Origin: Pohlia nutans
Taxonomy: Eukaryota; Streptophyta; Bryopsida; Bryales; Mniaceae
Reading direction: 5' to 3'
DNA: 64,000 nucleotides
Assembly (NCBI GenBank): GCA_022496805.1
Contig: CM040096.1
Span: 9,363,501-9,427,500 of the forward strand
Below the pieces are notes generated by a model that saw nothing but the letters and a program-made list of their open reading frames with translations, was not told the DNA's origin and ran no database searches. The position numbers were made by a program, and so were the translations under genes. Of this stretch, positions 11,820 through 24,952 are shown piece after piece. The number at the start of each line of letters is the position of its first letter. Position 1 is the stretch's first letter.

Positions 11820-13243
11820 TAGCTTGTAAGTGTGCATGTGTGCATGGAAATATGGAATTCAATCAAATAGTCATGGTCATGGCCTTTCTCTCTCTCTCCT
11901 CTCTCTCTTTATGTTGATTTTATAATTAAAACTAGGTTGACTCTTGTCAACGTTTGATACGACAATTCCAGCAATGGAACCATCATGGCGTGTGTGCATG
12001 TATGGCTAACATTATACATTAGACTAGATTGGTCCGTGCCGGGCTTCGGCCTAACAGTTGAGCAGCGAAACCATCATGGCATTTATGGGAAGCACACAAC
12101 TTGTGTTATGTAATAAATTAGGTAAGCTTGTGTTGGACTTCAACACGATAGTTCCAGTTGTGGAATGGTCGTGGAGAGCATACGTGCATGCGTGCAACAT
12201 TGTCCGTTATGTAATAGATGTTTCTTCTTCTTTTAGGAATCTAATTTTACCAAGTTCAACCACAACTAATTGTTGATTTATTCGAGTCTAAATTAGTTTT
12301 TACTTAGTTCTACAATTCTTACAAGTAGCTCTATAACTTGAAATATCATAGAGCCTTGTGACAAGGGACAGTTTATACAAGAGGCTTTTAAAGTCAAATG
12401 GTACCTTGCTTTGTGAATCAAGCTACAACACATGTAGAAATGTAAATGATTAAAAACAAGATTTCTTGACTTGATTAAAAACAAGTCAAGAAAATGTAAA
12501 TGAACCTCACAAGTATGTATACAATATTTAATAATTATGACAATGTTTAGTAACTCAAAAGTCAAAACCTACTTATGGTTTTACTCACTCTATTAGCATA
12601 ATTTTAAATTTTCATAATTTTTTTATATAGCACCATTTTGATACATTATTACTATGTTAAAATCTATTTTATATTCTATAAAAGACATGTTCACAAAAGG
12701 ATTTTGAATTGGAATTGAATAAGGACTCAATGTGGTTAGGCACATAATATAATTACACCTAATTAAAACATGGTTCTAATATGGACACTAAGAGAATCTT
12801 CAATCACAAGTACATATTGAATTTGAGAATGTATATACCTTTAACATCATAATATGTATATATTGTAGATCATCTAAAAAAACTTTGAACCTTTATAATA
12901 ATTACTGACATACAATGGGAGGTGCATAGAGAGTTGTGTTGAATTGAGTTTTGGTTGAGTGTTTTCATCCAAACTTAATCCTACCAAGGGCTACATGGGA
13001 GGTTGGATTCTGGAATTGGTTTGATTTGAATGGTGGAGGCATTGTTTAATGCAATAGTATAAATTTTAACCAATAAAAGGGAGACTAGTGTTAAGAATTT
13101 TTACTAAGAAGGAGACCTTAGTTGAGATTTTTTCGCAGGGGTTGAAATTTCTCTCTCAGTGCGGCCTTCGGTATAAATAAATTTTAACCCAAAAGCCCCT
13201 GAAATATTCAACCCAACCCCCACGTGTGACTCTCCCCCCCCCC

Positions 13244-13274
<31 letters not shown>

Positions 13275-14140
13275 AAGTTGCATTAGAATCTCGTTGTAAT
13301 TATCACAAGATTTTTTTTTTAAATCGGCTAGTTTAACAATAGGAACTGTTTACTAAATTCTTAAAATATTTGAATTAGGTGTAGTTACCTTGAACCCCTA
13401 ACTGCCCAAGCGACCAATATTGGTCGATTGCTATTTTTGGCGACGCTCTAGGAGCTAGAATTGATATATTTTTTTGAATTATTATTACTTTTTTGAATCA
13501 AGAAACAAATTGTTGCAAAAATTGAAAATCGACTGATATGATGCAATAATTGCACAATTATAGGAGAGGTTGTGAAGGCAATTATGTCACAAAGGCACTA
13601 TCATTCTCCAAAGTTTTGAATTATAAAATGTGCACTACATCCATTCTTTGCGGTTGACATACAAATGAAAGTTGTAGATGATGACTTTTCCATGACATCC
13701 ATACGGTTGGATTAAGTAATAGTGTCAAAATATGTTCAAATTTTATTTAGATGAATTTATGAATTTTGGAATAATTGACCAAAAGTGCATAATTTTCAAC
13801 ATTGAATCATCCTTTGCATAATGTACAATATTTCAACCTATAAAATTATTTTTGATTGCTTACTATGAGATCTCAAGACACCTCTATTAAACCATAATAA
13901 AACTTATATGAACAACTTTATTATTGTTGAAGCACAATGATTTCAATCAAATGAATTACAAGATGAGACTATGAAAATTGTAATTTTAGTGAATTTTCAA
14001 AGTTTTTTTCTTGTAAATTCATTTGAAAAATATTTAGGCATTCTATTTCAGATTCAACTATACATATGTCTTCTAATAAAGATAGGTTGGATTGGAATTG
14101 GGTTTAGTTGAACGGTGGGGAGAGGCACCGTCCAAACTAA

Positions 14141-14514
14141 AGGCCGGTTCACACTATGGCAAGAGGTTGTCGTAGTATGAACCCAATTCATATTGAGAGT
14201 TCAAAGTCTTGGGTTGAAAATATATAGTACAATATACAAGTTGTTAGATTTTTATTATTTATATTTAAAAAATTGATGGACTCGTAAAACAGAATTGGGT
14301 TTCCATTCTTGACTAACCCAACTTTCCCTCGAGAGTCCATTGCATTGGTACCAAAACTCACAAAACATGCTGTCATATAGGTACTTTGGAGGGTGACGGC
14401 CTCTGGACTTTAGCCTCTATTGTGAAGCTCGAGAGGCCAATTTCCGACTTTCTTGCAATGTGAATAGTAGAATTTAACGAACTCTCGACAATCGGCCATA
14501 GTGTGAACCGTCCC
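14141..14514. mobile_element. Tourist/Harbinger-like MITE
   Basis: Terminal inverted repeats of 20 bp (AGGCCGGTTCACACTATGGC and, on the other side, GGGACGGTTCACACTATGGC) with TAA at both flanks (14138-14140 and 14515-14517). TIR style and 3-bp TAA duplication fit PIF/Harbinger. 374 bp, noncoding. Confidence 0.75.
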
Positions 14515-14762
14515 TAATACTGGTAGTGTAAATTTTCAACCAAGTGAAGAGGAAGCCAGGAACTATAATTCAAAATTTGTCTCAAGAGGAAGACCACGAT
14601 TGGGATTTTTCACAAGGGTTGAAATACTCTTTGTGCGCAACCAAAACATAAAGTTCTTCAAAGCCCCCATATTCACCTCTGAATCTCATTGCGATTATAT
14701 TAGGGAATAGCATCCAAGTGGAGAATAAGGAATTCCGTCAGCGAACTTAAGTTTAAGAGTGC

Positions 14763-15635
14763 CTATTAGGAATTTAGGACTCAATGCATTTTAAACGATA
14801 ATGTGCGACATCCGGTATTTCATAGGTTTGTACATATTTTGCACGGATTTTGCACGGATTCTACACTTTGTTAGATAATGAAAAGAGTGAATGTAGAATC
14901 TGTGTGGATTTAGTGCAGAATCAGTGCGGAATCCGTGCGAAAAATGCACGCACCCATGAAATATTGGATATCGCACGGAAGGGTGAAAGCAAGGTAAAGT
15001 GGACCACTACATTACACTATGAAGATCCAACAATGCAGGGTTCAAAAATGCATATTAAATTTGAAATTTTTGAATTCTTTTTTTCCAAGAAAGTAGTATA
15101 TGTATTGTTTTACAAAGTCAAACAATTTTTTGGAAAAAAATATCTTCAAATGAATTTATATATGTCTACACAATTTGAAAAAGTAGTACAAATTGAAAAA
15201 GAATTTGGTGACAATCAAGAAAATTTGCAAGAAATAGGCTAAAAGTGCATTAAATTATTTTATTATTTATTTTCTTCTATATAGAGCCCTCAACATCATC
15301 ATGAACTTCAAGAATATTTTTTTAAAAATCAAATTGAAAATACTTAACGTCATCAAATTTGCGTTTAAAACCAGATTTAGACTTTTTTTTCAAACACTAC
15401 TTTTAGTAAAAAAAAATTGAAGATATTATTTTGAAACTTTGGATTTAAGTATATAGAACATCAATAAAGGGCTCCATGAAAAAAATAACCAAAACAAAAA
15501 ATAATTTGGTATAATTTTATAGCCTTTGGCAAAAAAATCGGATTTCAGCATAGCGGCGCAACTTTTTGGTACAAAATACCATGCTTTCACCCGGAAATTG
15601 TTGAAAATCAGTGAAGTCCTAAATTCTTGATGATT
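14763..15635. mobile_element. foldback element (GAATTTAGGAC ends), split by a second insertion
   Basis: Near-palindromic element beginning around TTAGGAATTTAGGAC and ending GTCCTAAATTC. Its interior GCGACATCCGGTATTTCAT is mirrored by ATGAAATATTGGATATCGC. A cleaner uninterrupted copy lies at 48035-48310. This copy is interrupted at 14981-15592 by another element. Confidence 0.8.
14981..15592. mobile_element. 612-bp TIR element nested in the foldback element
   Basis: Ends GGGTGAAAGCAAGGTA and, on the opposite strand, GGGTGAAAGCATGGTA form a 16-bp inverted repeat. The flanks are GGAA at 14977-14980 and 15593-15596. Removing the element and one GGAA restores GCACGGAAATTG, which matches GCACGGAAATCG in the intact relative near 48270, so GGAA is the target duplication. 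No convincing ORF. Confidence 0.88.
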
Positions 15636-15735
15636 AAGTGAGTAGAGTTAGGGTGAACACAATTATTTCTAAGGCCGGCCCATGTACAATACTACATGCA
15701 GAAAATGGTGTGATCTCCAAAGGGCTTATGATTAA

Positions 15736-16277
15736 CCCCTAAGTGATAGAGGGGGTAAGGGCAAAACCTAGATGTGTTATAAAATGTTACTTCTGCAACT
15801 TTGATGAAGTTTGGTCCAAAAAAGAAAATGAGAAGCATGATGTTTCGTAATTATCTGTATGGTCAAAATTTCAAAAACTATTTTAGAAATTCATTGAATG
15901 AATTTTGAAGCATTTATCGTTGAATATACACCAAAATTACAAATTTTATATTTAGAATTTGAAATTTGGTATGATTGGTTAAAACTAAACATTCTATTTT
16001 AAAATTAAAAAAGAACCAAAATTCAAATGAGAGAACATCATTACTTTCCCGAAATAGAAATTTTTATAACACTAGGACAATGTTGAGGTGTTTGTCTTTA
16101 AAAAATTTCTTAATAAACCTCAATATTGCAAATGAAATGCATCAAACAATACTAGAACATGATCTCTACCTTCAATTTCGACAAAAAATCAAAACTCAAA
16201 AAATGTGATTTCTTGACCATAGGCAGTCATTGTTGTTTGTGTTGCAACCAAAAAATGGTCGATCGGTCACTTAGGGA
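15736..16277. mobile_element. TTAA-class element, left member of a head-to-head pair
   Basis: Left end TTAA (15732-15735) + CCCCTAAGTGA; right end TCACTTAGGGA + TTAA (16278-16281). 542 bp. The interior is a mirror image of 16282-16825, for example CAAAACCTAGATGTGTTATA here against TATAACACATCTAGGTTTTG there. Confidence 0.85.
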
Positions 16278-16281
16278 TTAA

Positions 16282-16825
16282 CTCTTAAGTGACCAAACGA
16301 CCATTTTATGGTCGCCACCTTTTTATTACAGGATGCCTGGAATGAATTTTTAAAAAGAATTATTGATTGATTTATTTATTTTCATATAGATAATGTATTC
16401 TACTTTCCAATCCATTTTGAATCATGTCAATCCGAGTTAAACTCCACCGAGGAGAATTTTTCAAAAACAATCACCTCAACATTGTCCCAATGTTTTAAAA
16501 CTTACTATTTTGGGAAAGTAATGATGTTCTCTTCTTTGAAAAATTTTCCATCGACCATTTTAGAATAGAATTTATAGTTTTAACCAATCATACCAAATTT
16601 CAAATTCTAAAAATAAATTTGTAATTTTGGTGAATATTCAACGATAAATGCTTCTAAATTCTTTTAATGAGTATCAAAAACATTTTTCCAAAGTTTGACT
16701 GTATGAATAATTACCAAATGTCATGCTTCTCATTTTCTCTTTTGGACCAAACTTCATTGAAGTTGCAGAAGTAACATTTTATAACACATCTAGGTTTTGC
16801 CCTTACCCCCTCTGTCATTTAGATG
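16282..16825. mobile_element. TTAA-class element, right member of the head-to-head pair
   Basis: Begins directly after the TTAA at 16278-16281 with CTCTTAAGTGACC and ends TCATTTAGATG + TTAA (16826-16829). Same family as 15736-16277 in opposite orientation, with a shared central TTAA. Together they form an imperfect inverted repeat of about 1.1 kb. Confidence 0.82.
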
Positions 16826-16844
16826 TTAAACTGTTTTCAATACC

Positions 16845-17010
16845 TTTTGGACGAGAAAACAGCAACGAACGAAACCACGGCTTCCGTCGACGGAAAAAAC
16901 TGGATGATAAATAAGGATGATATGCGTTCATCCAGCACAGACGACCCCATTGTCGGCGTTCTGCTTGCTGGCCTGCACGGCATCGCTCGCACCACGTCGC
17001 AGCTTGCATC
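16845..17010 (+). repeat. GC-richer block upstream of ABCI, reverse copy at 25.5 kb
   Basis: Shares GAACGAAACCACGG, GTCGACGGAAAA, CTGGATGAT, AAGGATGAT, TTCATCCA, GCAGACGACCCCAT and GTCG...TTCTGCTT with the reverse complement of 25495-25660. Each copy is upstream of a gene and in the same orientation relative to it (ABCI here, CFIm25 there). It may be shared promoter sequence or the end of a dispersed element. Confidence 0.65.
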
Positions 17011-17489
17011 AAATCTCCCAATTTAGTGCAACAATTGCAACCCATCGATGCCGCTACCGTCCACTTCCCAAAAAATGTAATTCAGTGGGGCGCTTTGCAC
17101 ACAAATATTCATGCGCAGCAATCCTTTGCATTGCTTTTAGAGATCACTGCACTGCGCATCTGCCAGGTAGCGTTCTTCATATTCATACTTGTTTGTGGTG
17201 GGTAGAGCACGATCTTGTGTTTCGGTTTCTTTTTTGCCACCAGGGTTTTGTGTAGAGCTTCCTCCTCTACAAAAATTGTGTACAAACATACTCATTTTGT
17301 GCACAAACGACTGATTGAGATCAAGTTTTTATCACTGTGTATGAATTTCTTATCCAGACCAGTATTGAAGGGATAATAAACAACCACCGTTTTATTTTAA
17401 GATGAGTGGTTATAGAGATCATTAGCCGATTCATGCTTGATTGAAGTTGCTAATTGAAGGCCCAGCAGGTGTTAGATGAGTTAGTGTTG

Positions 17490-17700
17490 GTGACAGAATG
17501 GTCACCATGTTTTCTTTAAAAGTTTTGAGTAGGTCCTATTTGGACTTTCTCTTGTTCAAACTTATTTGTTTCTTACCAACACATGCAATGATCTTCACTA
17601 GTTCTAGTGATGCAAAATTTGGTCCTATCTGACTTATATTCTTCACAATATGATCAATTGAATTTGTCATTTTAAAACTGTGAATCCTTGGTCCTTTAAG
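17490..17700 (+). mobile_element. 5'-truncated TTAA-class element (230-bp class)
   Basis: Recognised by TTTTGAGTAGGTCCTATTTG, ACATGCAATGATCTTCACT, CACAATATGATCAATTGAA and the right end GGTCCTTTAAGGG + TTA. The left terminus is not recognisable. It sits about 150 bp upstream of the ABCI start codon. Confidence 0.7.
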
Positions 17701-17847
17701 GGTTACTTTATTCTCTTCTACATCGTTCTTGTGGTTTCTTCGCTCAAGGATGGCCTAGATCTAGAATGGTATGGTATCCTCATGCAAGTGGTTTGGTCTT
17801 TGTGCAGTGAATTCTTTTGCAGCAGTTGACCACGTGGTTACTGAACT

Positions 17848-20800
17848 ATGGGCAATGCGGAGGTTGAGAATGTGGTGGAAGTTTCGGACTTGGAGTTTGC
17901 GTATGGAGGCCAACCGTCCTTCATCAGCAAGTTCTCCCTGAACCTCAAGCAGGGCTCTCGATGCCTCCTCATTGGTGCCAATGGAGCCGGTAAGTGTTTG
18001 CTAGATGTTCACGGAGTGCATCTCAAAATCAATATGTACTTGTTGTGCAGGATTTTGGAGTGTTGCATTTAGGTAGGTGTGGATCCTTACACTTGTTTTG
18101 ATTCTGTCGATGATTCCTGACATTGTAACAAACGCATGGAAAGGTTTTAGGGTTTAGGGTTCAGGGTAGGATGTGAGCTTCGTTCTTTCTGGAGATGTTT
18201 GCAAAGTGATGGTTGTGTGATTTTTTAATGGTTGTAAAAATTACTTGAAACTTGTAATTTAAACATTTGTTTTTTCTGATGTCTCCATATGTGCCCTCAT
18301 GTTTTTGTAGGTAAGACGACGCTTTTAAGAATATTAGCAGGCAAGCACATGGTGGGAGGGAAGAATGTGGTGCGGGTCCTGGGCCGCTCTGCATTTCATG
18401 ACACTGCGCTCACTTGCTCCGGGCAGTTGGCTTACTTGGGTGGATCATGGAGCCGGACTGTTGGCTGTGCGGTGAGTTTGCTTACACTCTCTCATTTTCC
18501 TTCAGTGTTTATTTATTCCATGGACGCCATGTTCTTATGAGTTTGAGTGTGATTTAGGGTTTAGGGTTTAGGTAGTGGAATAGCCTGGATCGATGATTTA
18601 CTAACGTTTTATGATTGCAGGGCGAAATTCCTTTGCAAGGTGACTTCTCAGCTGAGCATATGATCTTTGGAGGTAAAATTCTGAATCTCTTTTCTAGCGT
18701 TTGTGTCTTTGTGATGGAACTAGGTGTTTCATTTTCTGGGCTAGGAAATCCAACATATTAAAGGGTTTCTTCCTGCTCAATCTTAGCTTCAGGGCGCTCT
18801 TGAAAGTCCATAAATCACAAACTCCATGGAGTGGAGCGAGTAGTGAGGCCCCTGTAGGGTGTAATAAATTTTCACAAAAGAAGGGTTAATTTCATTGATC
18901 TTTGCTTTTATAAATCCTCTATACTTCCGTTATGAGCAAATTCAACTTTAGGAGGTGTTATTAGCAAATCCAACTTTAGGAGGGGCCGCTTAAGAAAAGC
19001 ATTTATTTCTCGTGCCAACTTGTCCACACCTCCTTACCTAATCATCTGAAGGACAATGAAGTGAGCACGAAAAGTTGCTTATTATGCTCGTATTAAGAGG
19101 AAATATCTCATATTGTCACCCTAGTTCAACAAGAGCCATGTAACAAGTCAAAATCCATATTTTCCTCAAATATATTATTCCTACTGAGTCTTCAATACCC
19201 TATAGAATGCCGGCCAGGTCCTCTACACTGCTCCTGTCCCCATATTCTGAATGCAAATGGATTTTATTTTCTGACAAAGTGTTAATGATTTTCTGAGAGA
19301 ATTGCCTGAAGACTTTGAGAAAATTGGTGATGGCAGTGGAGAACGTGGACCCGGCAAGACGAGCACGCTTGATTGAGCTTCTAGACATCGACCTTCGCTG
19401 GCGCATGCACAAAGTTTCTGATGGGCAGCGCCGCCGAGTTCAGATTTGCATGGGCTTGCTGCAACCTTTCCAGGTGCCTGTCACCCTTTAATTTCCTCGT
19501 TTTAGGTTTAGGGTTTAGGGTTTTAGTGTTTGGGGATATCAAAAGATATGCATTACTTGAGCGCAACCCGGCTTTCTGAAACCACCAATATTCACATAAC
19601 CTGACTGATGATATGGCAGGTTTTGTTACTTGATGAGATCACCGTGGATCTGGACGTTGTGGCTCGCATGGACTTGCTTTCTTTCTTCGTGGATGAATGT
19701 GAAGAGGTAGGTCTTCATCTCATCTTCCATTTCCATTTTTGCCACATGTTACCAACGTGTGTCAATCAATTCTCAGTGGAGCGTAAGCTCGGTTTACAAG
19801 CCATTTCAACCTTTAACCCTTAAAAGGCCCTTGGGGTTCCTCTCTACAACCTGTATTTAGCTTTATAATTGCTCAATTGTGGTTTACTATACGAATTGTG
19901 ATATATTGTTTGATACATATTATCACGATTATCAATTTTTCTTTGTACTGAAAAGTGTTTGGTCATTGTTATTTTGATCAAATACCATCAAATACAGAAT
20001 ATACTATACGGTCACAAAGGGCTTTCGGGCGTTCGAGGGTTAAGAAGTTTAGCAATGTGATTGGTCAAAAGTTGGAGAGTTCTCTTTAAGACTACATAAC
20101 CATGGAAAAAGAATGACATTAATGTTTACATGGCAACACTGTTTTTATGAGTGATCTTGTTTGTTTGACCATTTGGTGGGGTGCTCCCATATATCATCAA
20201 CTCACAAAATGGTTACACGGACAAGACCAGTTAGACTATTGATTCTTTAGCCCCTAAGCGTCTAAAACGCCCAATATGGCAACTGAATCACTGAACTTTG
20301 CAACGGTGTCATTTTCTCATTTTACCTCGGTTTTCTGATTGCAATACATCATTTTAAAGCTCTTGTTCTATACTACAAGATCAAGAGCGTTCGATCGTGT
20401 GAAACTGAAGTCATTTTCACACAAACAGATGCTTTCCAGCAGGAGGTCCAATTTTCCTACACTACAGAAAAGGCATAGTGGACGCGTAGGGATTAATGTC
20501 ATGTCATCTTGTTCCATGAGCTCCAAAAGGCTATCTCAGAGTTGCTAGGTTTTTGTGGCTACTGCTCAAGGTTGATTTATTTCCTGGAAAATAGTAGTGA
20601 TGAGGGATGCTCGTGATGCAGAGAGGTGCCACGTTGATCTATGCCACCCACATTTTCGACGGTTTGGAAACGTGGGCCACCGACATAGCCTATGTGGAGG
20701 ATGGGAAGTTGAAGAGGGCCCAGCCGATCAAGGAGCTCCCGGAATTGTTACCCCCAAGTCAAGCCAAGAACTTGATTCAAGTAGTGGAGCCTTGGCTGAG

Positions 20801-20921
20801 AACAGAGCGAGAAGAAAGGGAGAAACGAGGCCCAAGCAGTGAAGTGAAACTGGACAGAGTCACACGCCCTGCTGATGTGTCTCCCTTCACATCCAGTCGC
20901 CAAATGGCCTACTACAGGTGA
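17848..20921 (+). CDS. ABCI21: soluble ABC protein, ABCI20/21-like (GCN/NAP type)
   Basis: Non-membrane ABC ATPase of plant subfamily I (ABCI19-21 cluster, linked in Arabidopsis to ER-associated complexes and cytokinin/light responses). Exons 17848-17989, 18311-18471, 18621-18672, 19337-19473, 19620-19706 and 20622-20921 give 292 residues, all in phase. Walker A GANGAGKTT is split by intron 1; KHMVGGKN...[15 protein letters not shown] is family-specific; signature [15 protein letters not shown]; Walker B VLLLDEI followed by TVDLDV; H-loop YATHIFDG. There are no membrane spans. The C-terminal tail is charged and shorter than in angiosperm relatives. An alternative splice from CTACAG/GTGATG to the acceptor before 20983 would replace the stop with RHRKQAP and a stop. 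Whether this is the 20 or 21 orthologue cannot be decided. Confidence 0.93.
19817..20039 (+). mobile_element. TTAA-flanked element, 223 bp, in ABCI intron 5
   Basis: TTAA at 19813-19816 and 20040-20043; left end CCCTTAAAAGGCCC, right end GCGTTCGAGGG. Noncoding. Confidence 0.75.
20251..20492 (+). mobile_element. TTAA-type element, 242 bp, in ABCI intron 5
   Basis: Left flank TTAG (20247-20250, one mismatch from TTAA) + CCCCTAAGCGTC; right end GACGCGTAGGGA + TTAA (20493-20496). Confidence 0.7.
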
Positions 20922-22716
20922 TGAAGAAAGTAGCCCTTTCTTTCTCTCTGTTAGCATCACTTTCTATAATTCTTTCTGCAGGCACAGAAAGCAGGCACCC
21001 TAAACCCTAAACCCTAATTCATGGCTGGACAATAGCTGCACAAGATAGTTTCATTGTTAAGAGGAGTTATGCAGAATGAATGAATTCTTTAGCAAAATGA
21101 AGAAGTTGTGGAAGGTGGTAATTCACAGATAGCCAAATGGGTCTGAGGTTGAGCCCATTGCTGGAACCACAGTTGTAGTTTCTAGATCAATTTTTTGTTT
21201 AATAACAGAAGGAAGTTTTTTATGTTCTTTACAAAATGCTTTGGGGGTGTCAAGAAAACCAGATCTGCCTTCTTGTCTATGAATTGCTCAGTTTCATTAC
21301 TAGAGAAGTAACACGGAGGCTCTAAGTTGTTTTGACATACTTTGGTCTCGACTCTTAGTGTAAAGTTCTTAGGACCAATTTTCAGCTCTTCATCATTAGG
21401 ATTGCTTGATTCTTGAGTTTCCTTGGTCCTGACTCCTAGTGTATAGTGGTCTTCATTACAAGGAGTTGTGGAAAGTGGGCAAATGGATCTGAGGTTGAGT
21501 CCGTTGCTGGAACCACAGTTGTTGTTGGAATTAAGTTACTCATGTGGTAATTAAGTTACTCATGAGGGAACTGATAGACCAAGGGTCTATGCCTAAGTTA
21601 CTCATATGGTAATTAAGTTACTTATGAGGGAACTGATAGACCAAGAGTCTATGACTCCTAATTAGTTAGAACACCAAAGTAATAGTCTAGTTAGTCTGTA
21701 CATATTCTAAGTATGTAGACAAACGGTACTAGGACTATAAGTGTGGCTTGGTGGGTGGAGGAGATAACATTGTCTATTGGACAAGATCTCACTTCTATGG
21801 TTGGGTGGCAAGTCATATAATAAACATTGTTTACCTTTTGTGCACATTATCTTTCTTAATTTAACAGTTGTAAGTTTCTAGATCAATTGTTGCCAAATAA
21901 GAGAAGGGCAATTTTTAGTTTATTTTACAAATTACTTTGGGGGTGTTAGATCCGCTTCTTCAGAATCAATTGCTCAATTTTTCGATTGAGGGTAAAGAAG
22001 GTGTTGAATTGAGTAACTGCATGTACTGATTGTCTGATTGAAATAAGGCAGCCACTGGACATTTCTATTGTTTGTAGATAATGCTTGTGAGTCACTGGGA
22101 ACATGTCACTGACCATCACACATTGATAAAGAATCAGAACTTCACAAAACACAATTTCTCACAGTATCGGAAAAGAGAGATGGAACATTGAATCGTGGAA
22201 AGATGAATCTCTGTTGAGCTATGTCCACTGCTACATAAGATAGAGCTCCATTGCAATCTTCCGTAATGAAAAAATACTCCCACATACATCGAGCGGTGTG
22301 CAATACACTTGGCCAGCTGTAACAGAGATGTATCAACTCATTTTGAAATGCATGTACTGATCAGATTTCCCACTGAGGCACTAAAGGAACTATCTGCACT
22401 TCACTCAAATGTGCAAACTGCACTGTTGGTCTTCTAAAGCATCATAGTCAAAGGAACATCCTTTCTCTACACTCCGCCATGTTACAACTTTCACGATTTC
22501 CACCGTCATGTGCTGCTGTCATGAAAAGCTTGAAGAATCCAAAGAATTACTCCATATTCCATTCTGTCTACATGGAATGTGTCCCTTCCCAGCAGAGGTA
22601 GTAGAGAGATCCAAGTTTTTAACGAAATCCAAGTTGGATCTCGTCAAAAGCTGTACAGCATAGTCACTTTTCACTTTGCACGTTTCCATGTTAGATGGAA
22701 AAGATGACCCCAAAGA
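20922..22716. other. intergenic region between convergent ABCI and CFIm25 genes
   Basis: 3' flanks of two convergent genes. A segment at about 21105-21260 (words GGTCTGAGGTTGAGCCC, GCTGGAACCACAGTTGT, TTTCTAGATCAATT, GCTTTGGGGGTGT) is repeated downstream, and the second copy is split by a solo LTR. CCCTAAACCCTAAACCCTAA lies at 20998-21017. No gene seen. Confidence 0.6.
21523..21866 (+). mobile_element. solo LTR, Ty1/copia-like
   Basis: 344 bp from TGTTGGAATTAAG to CTTAATTTAACA, the TG...CA ends and TGTTGGAA start typical of plant copia LTRs. Flanked by GTTGT at 21518-21522 and 21867-21871. The pre-insertion sequence ACAGTTGTAGTTTCTAG survives in the upstream paralogous segment near 21170, confirming the 5-bp duplication. 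The LTR contains an internal direct repeat (AAGTTACTCATGAGGGAAC and TAGACCAAG...GTCTATG words twice). No internal retroelement region remains. Confidence 0.88.

Positions 22717-24952
<2,236 letters not shown>

Larger units (their letters stand above)
11046..17847. other. gene-free region packed with mobile elements
   Basis: No supported gene in 6.8 kb between GNAT and ABCI. It holds the elements listed separately (11475, 14141, 14763, 14981, 15736, 16282 and 17490), a C-run/A-run low-complexity stretch at about 13228-13278, and a GC-richer promoter-like block at 16845-17010. A TTAA-class right end in reverse orientation (ACCCCTAACTGCCCAAGCGACC) starts near 13392, but its partner end was not located. 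Confidence 0.6.

Noticed and set aside
13228..13278. C-run followed by A-runs as a retroposon poly(A) tail
   Set aside because: No identifiable retroposon body or target duplication next to it; listed only as low complexity.
16815..17255. Overlapping short ORFs around 16.8-17.2 kb as a gene
   Set aside because: Peptide similarity to the 25.5-kb block exists, but there is no consistent start, splice structure or known domain; treated as a repeated block.
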